NCBI GenBank assembly: GCA_020638695.1
Contig: JACKIB010000012.1
Location: forward strand, 1 to 64,000
Length of the DNA stretch: 64,000 bases
From: Planctomycetota bacterium
Lineage (GTDB): Bacteria; Planctomycetota; UBA1135; UBA2386
Direction: 5' to 3'
The position numbers were made by a program, and so were the translations under genes. A model generated the notes under the pieces. The model was not told the origin of the DNA. It made no database searches and saw only the letters and a program-made list of their open reading frames with translations. Within the stretch, counting starts at the first letter, position 1; every line of letters begins with the position of its first letter. Below, in pieces: positions 17,157-27,001 of the stretch.

Positions 17157-17843
17157 CTAGAGCTGACAGAGGACCGGATCGGCCGTGAAGCCGAGGGCCG
17201 ATTCCTGGGCCCGCAGGGCCTGGAGCGTCGGCTTCTCCTCGGCAAAGGAAGGCACGTAGCATAGGGTCGCCCAGCAGAATAGCGAGCCGTCTTTGTAGAG
17301 CGGCTTGATTCGCGTGGTGTGCAACCCGCGCGCCCGCAGCCCCTGCGCCAGCTCCGAGGCTGCCGCACGCTCCTTCGGCGGGAACACCTTCACGACGAAG
17401 TAGAGCTTGTGGACTTCGGCGGTCTCGGCAGCGGCATCGAGGAAACCCGCCGCCCCGGGCCCGCGGAATACGGACGGCTTCTCCGCGACTCCCGACTTCT
17501 TGGCCGCCAGGCGCTCGGTGTCGGCGTTGGGACGGGCGAATCGGCCCACCAGGAACCCGCAGCCCAGCGCCGCGACCAGCATCGCCGCGAGCAACCAACC
17601 CGGCATCGACAGACCGCCGCTGTCCACCGTGACCGGGGGCGTGCTGCGCCGGCGGCGGGAGGGCGCCGGCGCCGGAGTCGCCTCCGCCTGGGGACGCAGC
17701 GACTTCACCGTGTTGCGGAACCACCGGCCGATCGACTCCCCGGGGTTCGGCTTGCGGTTGGGGCTCTGGACCTCGCGCGGCCGCTCGCGCTCACCCTGCC
17801 GTTCCGCCAACACCGCAAACAAGTCCTTGACCCTGCGCGCCAT
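17157..17843 (-). CDS. Single-pass membrane protein with SPOR-like C-terminal domain
   Basis: A 228-residue protein. The ATG at 17843 has GGAGGG about 8 bases upstream, which decides the start over longer readings. A cytoplasmic N-terminal part (MARRVKDLFAVLAERQ..., basic and proline-rich) leads to one membrane helix (MPGWLLAAMLVAALGCGFLVGRF, about residues 105 to 130). The C-terminal 80 residues (KLYFVVKVFPPKERAAASELAQGLRARGLHTTRI) have the alternating strand/helix pattern of SPOR peptidoglycan-binding domains, though the match is by pattern only. This topology is that of FtsN/DamX-type proteins. A division role is inference. Confidence 0.62.
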   Translation of the reverse strand: MARRVKDLFAVLAERQGERERPREVQSPNRKPNPGESIGRWFRNTVKSLRPQAEATPAPAPSRRRRSTPPVTVDSGGLSMPGWLLAAMLVAALGCGFLVGRFARPNADTERLAAKKSGVAEKPSVFRGPGAAGFLDAAAETAEVHKLYFVVKVFPPKERAAASELAQGLRARGLHTTRIKPLYKDGSLFCWATLCYVPSFAEEKPTLQALRAQESALGFTADPVLCQL

Positions 17844-18005
17844 TCCGTGCCCTCCGTTGAGCCGAATGCTGAAAACCCTGGCTTGCGCCAAACCGCCGTC
17901 TTTCGATCCCAGTCCACGCTCACGGTCGCCTGACCGACACACCGGAGGGGTGCAGCGGAGCCTAGCGGGGCCCGCCGGTGGAAGCAACGACACGGGTGCG
18001 CGCGA

Positions 18006-20636
18006 TCACTCCAGCAGGCGGCGGATCTTCGCGACCGTGCGCGGGTCGGCCTGGACGCACGCCGCGAGATACTCCGAGCCGCGCCGCTTCATCTCCGCCC
18101 CACGCCCCAGCATCTTCAAGGTGTCGAGCAGTGGCAGCATGTAGAACGAAACGTCCTCGCGGAGTTCACGACCGAGTCGCACTGCCGACTCGAAGCTCGC
18201 CAGCGCCGGCTCCAGCCGCTGCTGGTTGAGCCGCGCCAACCCGAGCTGGAAGTGACCGTCCGGGCGCGCCGGGCTCAGTTGCGTCAGGCGTTCGAACTCG
18301 CGCTCGGCGGCCTTGCCGTTACCCGCCTTCAGCGCCTCGATGCCGCGGTCCTGCAGCTTGAGGCAGTGCCCACGCAACACCCGCTGGACCGCCTCGGTGC
18401 GCAGGTCTGGGGTCGCCAGGTCGAGGAATGCGCGGAAGTGCTCCATCGCCGGATCCTCCCGCTTGGTCAGCTGCAGTTGCCAGCCGAGGTCGCGGTGGGC
18501 CGAAGCCAGGCGACGGCGCACATCGACATCGTCGGGCAGACGCTGCCGGGCGCGTTCGAGCAGTTCGATCGCGCTGCGGAAGTCTTCCAGTTTGGGGCGA
18601 CCGCGCGACAGCGCCGCCGCCCGGACCAGCAACCCCTTGGGGTCCTCCGGGTCGAGTTTGTCGATGCGATCGGCGTACGCCCGCAGCTGCCCGGGGGTGA
18701 TCTGCATCTCGAGCCGCAACGCTTCGGCGGCCAGCAGATTGGCCAACAGCTTCTTGGCGTCGCGCTGGTCCGGTCTGTTGCGCACGTAGGCTTCGAGGTG
18801 GCGGCGGGCATCGTCCGTCCGGCCCTGGCTCACCAACACGAGTCCCAGCCAGTAGTGCAGCCGCGGGTCGTCGACGCCGTCCTGCAACGCCGCGCGGACG
18901 CACTGTTCCGCTTCCGCAGTGAGCTGGGACTCGAGGTAGAGCTTGGCGAGCAGCAGCCGCGGCTCGACCCGGCGCGGACGCAGCCGCACGGCCTCCTCGT
19001 AGCGCGGCTGGGCCGCGAGCACTTGACCGGTGGCCTCGAGCAGGCGCCCATCGAGCATGACGGCGCGGAAACACTTCGGATCGATCTGCAGGGCCCGCGC
19101 GTTCGACGCCCGAATCGGCGCGAGCGCCGGGTCGTCCTGCCGGACCCATGCGGGGCTGTCGACGGTCTTGCCGGCCTCCCTCGCCGTCTGGACCAGCGCC
19201 CCGAATCCCCGCTCGGCGCGCGCAGCGAGAACCTCCGGGTGGTCGGCGTCGAGCTTGCTGGCGCGGTCGAGGAACGCATCGACCTCGGCGGTGCGCCCCA
19301 ACGCGGTCGCACACTCGGCGGCCAGCACGCAACCCTCGAGCTCGGCCTCCCTGTCGCCCACCGCGGCCGCCATGCCACACAGGTCCCGCGCGGCGGCCGC
19401 CGCCGACTCGTTCTCCCCCACCGCAGCCAGCAACCGCACCCGCAGCCGCTGCCCGTGCAGCTTCACCCTGCCGTCGCGCAACTGCGGCAAGGCGTCCTTC
19501 AGCAGGTCGAGGGCGCGGTCGCGGAACCCACCGCCGCGGGCGGCCAAACAGTCGGCCAACCGGACCCGGGCGAGCGGACTGCGCGGCGCCGCACTGCGCC
19601 ACAGCGCCTCTGGGTCGTGAAACAGCGGAGCTCGCACTGCGCACACGGAGGCCGCGGCGAGCACGCACCCACCGATCGGCCACCAGAGTGCGCGCGGCGC
19701 ACGCAACCCACCCCCGGCAACCGAGAGCCCGAGGATCGCGAGCAACACCGGCAAGCGATCCGGTCCGGCATCGGCACACCGCACCCCGGCCCCGGCGATC
19801 GCTACCGCGCACACGGCAGCACCCAGCGCCGCGGTGGGGCGCCGGCCGCGCAGCACGACCGCCGCGGCGAGCGAGATGCCGACCAGGGCCGCGCCCAACC
19901 ACGCGAACTCACTCGGCGGCGGATCGACCAAGTCGAGCGCCGGCGGCGCCACCAGGCTCTGCCACGCCGGCCACAGCGCGGCCCAGTCGTAGCCGTCGGG
20001 CCACACCCCGGCGAACCACAGACCGGCCCCGACGGACGCCGCCAGGGTCACCGCAGGCGCGATGCCGCGGCCGTGGACGCGCATCCCGACCGCGTACCCG
20101 AGCAGCGGCAACACCACGGCCCAGGGGCTGCAAGAGGCCGAGACCGCGCCGAGCAATGCGGCTACCAGCCAGTGCCAAACCCGCGCCGTGGCGCTGGCGG
20201 CAGCGACTTGGTGGAGCGCCCAGACGCCGGCACACCCCGCGAGCACGGTCGATCGCATCGGCGACAGCACCACCACTTGTTGCAACGCGGGATGCACGGC
20301 GAACAAGCCTGCCCACAGCACTGCGGGGACGCGCTGTGCCCCGAGTCGGCTGAGCAAGGCGAGCAACCCGAGCGTCGCCAGCAGGTGCCCCAGGAACGAG
20401 TGCCGATGCGCAACCACGGCAGGGGCATCCCCGACGAGGCGCTGGTCGAGCGCGAGGGTCCAGCGCACGAGCGCGGGTGCTGCGCCATCCCGGACACCCG
20501 TGAGGGATCGGATCTCGCCCAGCTCCACCGACGCAGGCGGGTAGAGGAGATGCGGTAGGTACAGGCCGCAAGTGGCGAGCAGCACGAGCACCAGGACCGC
20601 TGCGAAACCGGGACGACCGTGGGTCTCGGACGGCAT
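18006..20636 (-). CDS. Large membrane TPR protein
   Basis: An 876-residue protein. The first 340 residues hold about ten hydrophobic segments with the loop pattern of O-mannosyl/O-GlcNAc-style membrane TPR proteins common in planctomycetes (for example RHSFLGHLLATLGLLALLSRL and LFAVHPALQQVVVLSPMRSTVLAG). The C-terminal 500 residues are tandem TPR units (ARALQIDPKCFRAVMLDGRLLEATGQVLAAQPRYEEAVRLRP; LHYWLGLVLVSQGRTDDARRHLEAYV; HFQLGLARLNQQRLEPALASFESAVRLG). The HPxxxQ-like segment in an early loop resembles the glycosyltransferase-like membrane part of such proteins, but no catalytic residues can be assigned. The ATG at 20636 lies 105 bp from the divergent DUF481 gene. Function is unknown. Confidence 0.75.
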   Translation of the reverse strand: MPSETHGRPGFAAVLVLVLLATCGLYLPHLLYPPASVELGEIRSLTGVRDGAAPALVRWTLALDQRLVGDAPAVVAHRHSFLGHLLATLGLLALLSRLGAQRVPAVLWAGLFAVHPALQQVVVLSPMRSTVLAGCAGVWALHQVAAASATARVWHWLVAALLGAVSASCSPWAVVLPLLGYAVGMRVHGRGIAPAVTLAASVGAGLWFAGVWPDGYDWAALWPAWQSLVAPPALDLVDPPPSEFAWLGAALVGISLAAAVVLRGRRPTAALGAAVCAVAIAGAGVRCADAGPDRLPVLLAILGLSVAGGGLRAPRALWWPIGGCVLAAASVCAVRAPLFHDPEALWRSAAPRSPLARVRLADCLAARGGGFRDRALDLLKDALPQLRDGRVKLHGQRLRVRLLAAVGENESAAAAARDLCGMAAAVGDREAELEGCVLAAECATALGRTAEVDAFLDRASKLDADHPEVLAARAERGFGALVQTAREAGKTVDSPAWVRQDDPALAPIRASNARALQIDPKCFRAVMLDGRLLEATGQVLAAQPRYEEAVRLRPRRVEPRLLLAKLYLESQLTAEAEQCVRAALQDGVDDPRLHYWLGLVLVSQGRTDDARRHLEAYVRNRPDQRDAKKLLANLLAAEALRLEMQITPGQLRAYADRIDKLDPEDPKGLLVRAAALSRGRPKLEDFRSAIELLERARQRLPDDVDVRRRLASAHRDLGWQLQLTKREDPAMEHFRAFLDLATPDLRTEAVQRVLRGHCLKLQDRGIEALKAGNGKAAEREFERLTQLSPARPDGHFQLGLARLNQQRLEPALASFESAVRLGRELREDVSFYMLPLLDTLKMLGRGAEMKRRGSEYLAACVQADPRTVAKIRRLLE

Positions 20637-20741
20637 TTTTGTTCGGGCGCAGAGGGGTGCATCCACTATACACGTTTGCACTTCGAGCCTCGCGCTACGG
20701 TCAGAAAGCGCGACGGCCATGCAGTCGTGTTAGGGATTTCG

Positions 20742-21695
20742 ATGCTTCGAACCACTCTCGTCTCGTCCGCCTACCTCGTCTCGTTGCTGTCTACAGCAAC
20801 CCTCCACGCGCAAACTCGGGCCCCGGGGACCGACGCCGCGCCGAGCATCGCTGCCGCAACGCCGCGCAGCTCGACGCTCGACAACACGCCACTCAGCCAG
20901 CCGATCCCCGTCGAAACTGGCGCGAACGAGTGGTCTTCCGTCCTCCAGGATCCTCCACCCAAGGAAAAGGACGGGTGGAAGAGCAGCATCAACATCGGTG
21001 GCCTGCTGGTGACCGGGAACACACGGCGCCGCGCCGCCTCGGCGGCGGCGGACGCGGTGCGCCGACAGGGCCCGCACCGCACCACTCTCGGTTTCAACTG
21101 GAGCTACGCGGAGACCCAGTCACCGACCGACGCTCGCTACATGCTGGACCAGCGCTACCTCAACGGTTCGGCGAAGCAGGACTACTTCCTCTCGGCGAAC
21201 CAGAAGGACTACGTGTTCGCCGCCCTGCAGCTGCAGTACGACTGGGCGCGCAACATCGAGCTTCGGCGGGTGATCACGGCCGGCTACGGCCGCCAGCTGA
21301 TCGACGAGAAGACCATGCAGTGGTCGCTGGAAGTCGGCCTCGGTCACTACGAGGAGTCGGTGCGCATCCAACCCGCCGCGCCGGCCCCCAATCAGGACAC
21401 GGACTACTTCGCGGCCCGCGTCGGCTCGGAGTTCTCGTGGACGGTCAACGAGACCTGGACGCTGCTGAACTCGCTGTCCTACATCCCGAGTCTGGAGAAG
21501 GGTGACGACTTCTACGGTCGCTCCGACACCCGCCTGCGCGCCAAGCTCGGCAAGGGGCAGTTCTTCCAACTGCAGTGGATCCTCGACTACGACAACACCC
21601 CGGTGCTGCTGCCGGCGGTGCCGCCGGCCACCACCGGCGTGAAGGCGGACCGCTCGGACCACCAGTTCCTGCTCAGCTTCGGCTGGGAATTCTGA
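20742..21695 (+). CDS. DUF481 (YdiY-like) outer-membrane beta-barrel protein
   Basis: A 317-residue protein with a signal peptide (SAYLVSLLSTATLHAQ) and a mature beta-barrel that ends in Phe (SFGWEF), the usual outer-membrane C-terminal signature. The central part has DUF481 features: SINIGGLLVTGNTRRRAASAAADAVRR, then repeated aromatic strands (DYVFAALQLQYDWARNIELRRVITAGYGRQL, FAARVGSEFSWTVNETWTLLNSLSYIPS). DUF481 proteins such as YdiY respond to salt in some bacteria, but their activity is not known. The ATG at 20742 begins the signal peptide. A stem-loop and tandem repeat array lie directly downstream. Confidence 0.85.
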   Translation: MLRTTLVSSAYLVSLLSTATLHAQTRAPGTDAAPSIAAATPRSSTLDNTPLSQPIPVETGANEWSSVLQDPPPKEKDGWKSSINIGGLLVTGNTRRRAASAAADAVRRQGPHRTTLGFNWSYAETQSPTDARYMLDQRYLNGSAKQDYFLSANQKDYVFAALQLQYDWARNIELRRVITAGYGRQLIDEKTMQWSLEVGLGHYEESVRIQPAAPAPNQDTDYFAARVGSEFSWTVNETWTLLNSLSYIPSLEKGDDFYGRSDTRLRAKLGKGQFFQLQWILDYDNTPVLLPAVPPATTGVKADRSDHQFLLSFGWEF

Positions 21696-21696
21696 G

Positions 21697-22032
21697 ACCC
21701 GGCGCCCGCGGAGCGGGCACCGCGTCCCAGTCGTTGCTGGGAAGCCCCGATTCGCGGGGTGCGCCAACGCGATCGGAATGCCAGAAGTCCCCGCTACGGG
21801 GCTTCTTGCGCCACCCTCGCAGTATCGGCGCAGCCGCGACACCGACCCGGCGCCCGCGGAGCGGGCACCGCGTCTCAGTTGTTGCTGGGAAGCCCCGATT
21901 CGCGGGGTGCAGCCAACGCGATCGGATGCCAGAAGTCCCCGCTACGGGGCTTCTTGCGCCGCACTCGCAGAATCGGCCGAGCCGCGATACTGACACGGCG
22001 CCCGCGCAACCGGCACCGCGTCTCAGTTGTTG
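21697..22032. repeat. 148-bp tandem repeat (two full units and a partial third)
   Basis: Units begin at 21697, 21845 and 21993 (spacing exactly 148 bp); the third breaks off at about 22032, where a palindromic element begins. After that element a further piece of the unit start (GGCGCCCGC...GCGGGCACCGCG-like) is visible at about 22207-22233. Each full unit holds three stem-loops: GCCCGC/GCGGGC with a 3-nt loop, CCCCG/CGGGG around ATTCG, and AGAAG(T)CCCCG/CGGGGCTTCT around CTA. Units 1 and 2 differ at only a few positions. No coding potential was seen. It is too long and too few-copied for CRISPR. Confidence 0.9.
21783..21806 (+). terminator. Stem-loop downstream of the DUF481 gene
   Basis: AGAAG-T-CCCCG, loop CTA, CGGGG-CTTCT forms a strong hairpin with one bulged T, 87 bp after the stop codon. 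There is only a weak T-rich trailer (CTTCTTG), so termination is plausible rather than certain. The same hairpin recurs in the second repeat unit. Confidence 0.5.
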
Positions 22033-22201
22033 CTAGTGGGGTGTGTCCGAAGTTGGTCACATAAGTCGCCGGCCCTACGGCCCGCTCGCGGCGTCGCAGC
22101 TCCTCAGCTTGTCCACCAACAAGCCGTGTCGTCGCAGCTCCTTGCGAGCGAACCGCATGACTCGACGACTTATGCAACGAACTTCGGACACACCCCACTA
22201 G
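22033..22201 (+). mobile_element. Palindromic CTAG-ended element, family A, copy 1
   Basis: A 169-bp non-coding element with near-perfect terminal inverted repeats. The left end CTAGTGGGGTGTGTCCGAAG is matched in reverse complement by the right end; the inverted match continues, with a few differences, to about 36 bp (through CATAAGTCG). Both ends read CTAG. A central hairpin CTTGT/ACAAG is present. It sits inside the third unit of the 148-bp tandem array, so it appears inserted. A 100-bp stretch is identical to copy 2 at 38465-38638. It encodes no transposase, as in a MITE that depends on an enzyme elsewhere. Confidence 0.85.
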
Positions 22202-22312
22202 CGCGAAGGCGCCCGCCAGCGCGGGCACCGCGCCTCCACCGTCGGCCCAGCACCACACTGTGTGGTTCATCGGCAGTTCGGCCCGGAGCGATGGACGGGT
22301 AGAATCGGGCAG

Positions 22313-23093
22313 GTGATCGATCCGCGTTGGGCCATCTTCCGCCACCTCGGCCATGCGGCCGCGTGCTACGGCGACGACCTACCGTTGCGACTGCCCGCAG
22401 TCGAACCCCTTCCCGAACGCGTGTGCGCGACGATCGACGCGGGAGCTCCTGAACCCGATCGCGCGACGACGGAGGGTGTCGCCGCCACCCTCGCGCCGCC
22501 GGCTGCGCGGTCTCCGGAGCTGGCGCTGGCGGAGTTGCGCACCCAGGTGATGCCGTGCACCATGTGCAAGCTCGCCGCCAGCCGAACCCACTTGGTGTTC
22601 GGTGAGGGTCGGCCGACGCACGGGTGATGTTCGTCGGGGAGGCGCCGGGACAGGTCGAGGACGAGACCGGACGGCCGTTCGTCGGTCGCTCGGGTGAACT
22701 CCTGGACCGCATCATCGAGAACGGCATGGAATGCGGCGGGCCGACGTGTTCATCGCCAACATCAACAAGTGCCGCCCACCGGGCAACCGCGACCCGAGAG
22801 CCGGACGAGATCGCCGCCTGCCTGCCGTGGCTGCGCGCCCAGATCGAGATCATTCGGCCCGAGGTGGTGATCACGCTGGGGCGAGTGGCGCTCAACAACC
22901 TGCTCGGCACCGCCGAGCCGATGCGATGCATGCGCGGCCGCGACCTCAGCTACCAGGGCATACCGGTGGTCGCGACCTGGCATCCCGCGTACTTCTGCTG
23001 CGCAACCCGGCGGCGAAAGCGGAGACGTGGGACGACATCAAGCGCGCAAACCGACTGCTCGGGAACCCAGAGGTCCCACCGCGTCGCGGATAG
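22313..23093 (+). CDS. Uracil-DNA glycosylase, family 4/5 type, interrupted by frameshifts
   Basis: Read across four indels this is about 260 residues of an iron-sulfur uracil-DNA glycosylase, which removes uracil from DNA in base-excision repair. Blocks in order are an N-terminal extension (VIDPRWAIFRHLGH), CTMC with LAASRTHLVFGEG, VMFVGEAPGQVEDETGRPFVGRSGELLD, ADVFIANINKCRPPGNRDP, EPDEIAACLPWLRAQIEIIRPEVVITLGRVA, and WHPAYFLLRNPAAKAETWDDIK. The Fe-S cysteines (CxxC, KCRP, AACLP) are all present. Breaks lie near 22620, 22730, 22795 and 23000. At the last the sequence TACTTCTGCTG lacks a C that would restore FLLRNP. The start is a GTG. A functional gene with sequence errors is more likely than decay. 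Confidence 0.8.
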
Positions 23094-23700
23094 GCCACGG
23101 GGATTACTTCCCAGCGAGTCGCACCACCACCCGGGTGACTGCGCGGCATCCCGAGGCGGGCGCCAGGCGACCGCCGCGATCCAGCTCGAGACTGCTGCTC
23201 CAACGACGGTCCGGCGTCGGCCACACACCCGCAGAGGACTCGATCCGGTCGTGGCCCGCGGCATGTAAGGTCCTTGTTGGCAAAGAGAACCGAACGCCAC
23301 GACAGGTGCACCACACCGCGGAACGAGGCACGGCGACCGAACCTTGCGCACCGCGGCAGCTCGGTTCGTCGCCGATCGACCGCGAGCCAGCCGAAGGCGC
23401 CCGGTCGCCCGGTGGAACGGTTGCGCACCACGAGTGGGCGGTCGACGCGGCCACGCTTCGACGCGGACCGTGATCCTCCGGCCGATCGGGGACGCGTGCC
23501 GAGCGCCGCTCGAGTCCGTCCTCGGCCCAGCAGCACACCCGCATTCCCGTCGTCCGGCATTGACCCCATGCCGGGGGATCGCTAGCGTCCGCCGCACCCC
23601 TCGCCGGGTCTGCCCGCCCGCGAGCCCGTCCCTGGGCGAGGCGCGGAGTCCCCGCTCCGCGGTCCCCAGCTCTCTTCCCTGACCCCTCTCAGGCCTCTCG
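23094..23700. other. Long intergenic region before the secretin locus
   Basis: About 600 bp without recognisable coding sequence on either strand. It should contain the promoter of the secretin-TPR-ExbBD run. Since the neighbouring genes carry indels, a small disrupted gene here could be missed. Confidence 0.4.
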
Positions 23701-26317
23701 ATGAAGAAGTCCCAGCTCTTCACTCTCGCTGGTTTCGCGTTCCCGGCCCTGGTCGCTTTCGCTGGCTGCACCGGGCCCGAGCCCGCCCGGTGAAGGCAGG
23801 TCCGCCGACCACCACGGGTGAAACCCCGACCCCGCGACCACCCAGGACCCGCAGGGTCAGCCGCAGGAGAAGGGTGGACTCCAGGACCAGCAGCGCGCTG
23901 CGCTGTTGGCCGATGCGCTCCGCAAGGCGCGCCGCGCGCTCGACATCGGCAAATGGGTCGAGGCGCTCCGCGAGCTGGCTTCGCCCTCAAGGTCGATCCG
24001 AACAGCGCCGAGGCCCGCGACCTGTTCACGCGCGCCCAGGAGTTCCTCGGGGAGAAGCGGGTGAACCAGATCTCCTCGCAGGAGAGCGCGATCCTGCGCT
24101 GGCAGGTGCAGCAGACTCGCGACGAGGCGCGCGCGACCACCGCCGCGCAGGTCGGTGACGCGCAGATGGCGGCGGGCCGCTTCAGCTCGGCGGTCGAGAG
24201 CTACGAGCGCGCGGTGACGATCCTCAAATGCTCGCCCTTCCACTCCAGTGGCAGCGCGTTGTTCACCCAGCTGTCGGCCAAGCTCGAGGACGCCAAGAAG
24301 GCGCGCACCTCGGCGATGGCGGCCAAGGTGGACCAGGATCGCAAAGGCCTCTGAGGAGGCCCAGGCCAAACCGAGCGCCTCAAGCTGATCGCGCAACGCA
24401 CACGCGCGCGGCGCCTCTTCGAGGACGCCAACCGTTCGTTCCAGGACGGCCAGTACCAGCGCTGCCTCGACTCGATCGAGTCGATCCTCCAGGTGCAGCC
24501 GTGGGACAGCAACGCGTTGGCGCTCAAGGAACTCGCCTCGCGGGCGCGGCACGACCAGAACCTGGAGCGACTGCGCCGCACCTGGAAGTCAGAGTGGAGC
24601 AAGCTGTTCGACGAGCTGAGCGCCGAGGACCTGCCGCAGAACGAGGTCTACCGCTACGACCTCGACGTGTGGCGCACCACCACCCGCTGCGCGGCCCGCT
24701 CGAGTTCAAGTCGGTCGGCGAGGAAGACAGCCCCGAGGAAGCGGCGATCATGGCCAAGCTGAACTCGGTCAAGCAGGAGTTCACCTTCAACAACGCGACG
24801 CTGGCGGACTGGGCGAAATAAGCTTTCGGCGACCGCACCGAGATCAACTTCATCGTCAACAAGTCGGCGGCCGAGATGGACGCCGGCGCGACCACGCTGA
24901 CGGCGTTCCAGCTGCCCCCACCACCGCGGCACGGGCGCTCGACATCATCGCGGCGAAGACCGGCGTGCGTTGGCGCATCAACAACTCCACCGTGGAGCTG
25001 GTCTCGTCCGAGAGCAAGCTCGCTGGCGGCCGGATGTGCTACAAGCAGTGCCTGGTCAACGACATCGTGGAGGGCGTGCCGAGCAAGCCGGGCATCGAGC
25101 CCAAGCTGTCTCTGCCGGGTGATGAAGCCGCAGCCCCGCCCGAGGAGGCGGAAGCCAAGCCGACCATCGTCGACGCCGGAAAGCTCCAGGAGCTGATCCG
25201 CGCCAACATCGGTGGCGACTCGTGGGACTCGGGCGGCGCGACGATCAGCGAACTGCGCGGCAGCATCATCGTTCGCCACACCCGCCAGGTGCACAAGCAG
25301 ATCGACAAGCTGCTCGCGGACCTGCGTGAGGCCGTGGGCATCCAGGTGGACGTCGAGAGTCGCTTCCTGCAGGTGACCGACAACTTCCTGGAGGACGTCG
25401 GCGTCGACTTCCGCGGGCTCGGCAACAACTCCGCCGAGGGCGTGCCGGGGCGTGGAATCGCCAACCGCCCCAATGTCGGCTTCGACGACTTCGGCCGGCG
25501 CGAGAACATCAACCCGGCTTCGCCGGGCACGGTCGGCACCGGCACCGAGCCGGGCGCGTTCTTCGACGACGGCGGGGACGGCGACTTCTTCGGCCGCACC
25601 GAGAACCTGTTCGACAGCAGCCTCAACGGCGACGCCGAGCGGGATCTCACCAATGCCGGTGGTCTGTCGCTGCAGTGGGCGTACTGAACGACACCGAGCT
25701 GGAGATGATCCTGCGCGCCGTCGCCAAGAACGACCGCAGCCAGGAGATCACCGCCCGCGGTTGCTGGTCTACAACAACACCCGCGCCAACATGTCGGTGC
25801 TGCGGCAGACGACCTACATCAAGGACTTCGAGGTCGAAATCGCCCAGGCCGCCGCGGTCGCCAACCCGGTGATCGGCGTGGTCAAGGACGGTGTCGCGCT
25901 CGACGTGCGCCCGGTGGTCAGCGCCGATCGGCGCTTCATCACCATGGAGCTCCGCCCCACGGTGCTCGACCTGGTGCTGCCGATCCCGACCTTCACCACC
26001 ACCCTGGGTGTCGGTCAGCCGATCACCCTGCAGCTGCCGCGCACCACGCTCAGAAGGTGCGCACCACGGTCACCATGCCGGACGGCGGCACGGTGCTGCT
26101 GGGCGGCATGAAGATCTCCAACAAGACCCGCTTGGAGTCCGGGATCCCGGTGCTGAGCCAGATCCCGATCATCAGCTTCCTGTTCGGGCGCCGCGGTGAG
26201 TCGGTCGCCAACACGAACCTGCTGATCCTGATCCGCGCGACGATCATCATCCCGCGCGAGCACGAGCCGAAGTTCGTGCCGAACTACTTCGAGACGCTCA
26301 GCGGCGGCGGCAAGTAG
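23701..26317 (+). CDS. Lipoprotein secretin (GspD/PilQ-like) with TPR N-terminus, copy 1, frameshifted
   Basis: Across roughly ten indels this reads as an ~870-residue protein. It starts with a lipoprotein signal (MKKSQLFTLAGF...VAFAGC), then TPR-like helices (ARRALDIGKWVEALRELAFALKVDPNSAEARDLF; LFEDANRSFQDGQYQRCLDSIESILQVQPW). A secretin short domain (LDIIAAKTGVRWRINNSTVELV) comes next, then an N-domain and the C-terminal secretin domain (VDVESRFLQVTDNFLEDVGVDFRG; LNDTELEMILRAV; VYNNTRANMSVLRQTTYI; VTMPDGGTVLLGG; SGIPVLSQIPIISFLFG). Secretins form outer-membrane rings. A DDGGDGDFFGRTEN insertion is shared with copy 2. An in-frame TAA at 24819-24821 sits where copy 2 reads QYSFRE. Copy 2 has TACCTGAACGAC where this gene has TACTGAACGAC (25683), direct evidence of a lost C. 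Confidence 0.8.
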
Positions 26318-27001
26318 TCGGTCCCACGCGCAGCGCGCCTCACATCGACGGCGCCGCGCCCGGCCGGCGGCGAGAGTCGCGGCCACACCTGTCCGCCCGG
26401 CAGGAACCCCGTGCGGCGAGCAGCGCAGGCACGGCGCCCTTACTACAGGCCGCGACCGCTGGACCCGGGTGGCTCGAGGGCGACAGCCCACCCCCACCGA
26501 GGTAGGCCCGGCAGGCTCGAGGGTCTCGGCGCAGGTCGCCGCCGACACGCGCGGTCATCGTGTCGATCACGGTAGGTTCAGCGGGTGAGGGGCGGGAAGG
26601 CACGGGTCTCACAGTCGACATTCTGTGGCGCAGAGTCCGAGGCAGGAGCGATCACGGAAGCACCAACGTGAGCGACCGAGCCTGATCACGACGAGCACGG
26701 GGTGGTCGCGGCCGTGGACCCCGAGCGGCGGGCCGTGAATGTCGACGAAGCCCGGCAGCGACCAGCCCCGGCGCGGCCCGAATCGCGCGGCCGGGGCTTG
26801 TCGCTCGATCCCCTGAACCGCCGCGCTATACTCGCCGTTCCTCCCCGTCGGTTCACCGGCAGGCATCCACGACTCCGCACCCCGCGTCCGGTGTGGAGCG
26901 CCTGCGCATGGCTACCGGCGAACACCTTGCTGCCCGCGGTGCCGTTCCGTGCCCGCGCGCAGTTCCCTCTCATCGGGCATTCAGAAACGACCGGCCGAGA
27001 C
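26318..27001. other. Intergenic region with a degenerate family-B element
   Basis: No gene was recognised. A degenerate palindromic element occupies about 26505-26641 (listed separately). The 120 bp before 27002 are the likely promoter or leader of the TPR gene. Confidence 0.45.
26505..26641. mobile_element. Degenerate family-B element (copy 2)
   Basis: The right end TTCTGTGGCGCAGAGTCCGAG (one base over the quoted core) closely matches the right terminal repeat of the complete family-B element at 38301-38468. Shared internal blocks are TCGGCGCAGGTCGCC, and further along GGCGGGAAGG/GGTCTC beside the terminal repeat. No left terminal repeat was found, so the left boundary is approximate. Confidence 0.55.

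Noticed and set aside
18252..20558. 768-residue open frame on the plus strand
   Set aside because: Antisense shadow of the large membrane TPR gene; composition is arginine/glutamine/proline-rich without domains, as expected in high-GC DNA.
21697..22032. CRISPR array
   Set aside because: The unit is 148 bp, directly tandem with no variable spacers, and there are no cas genes.
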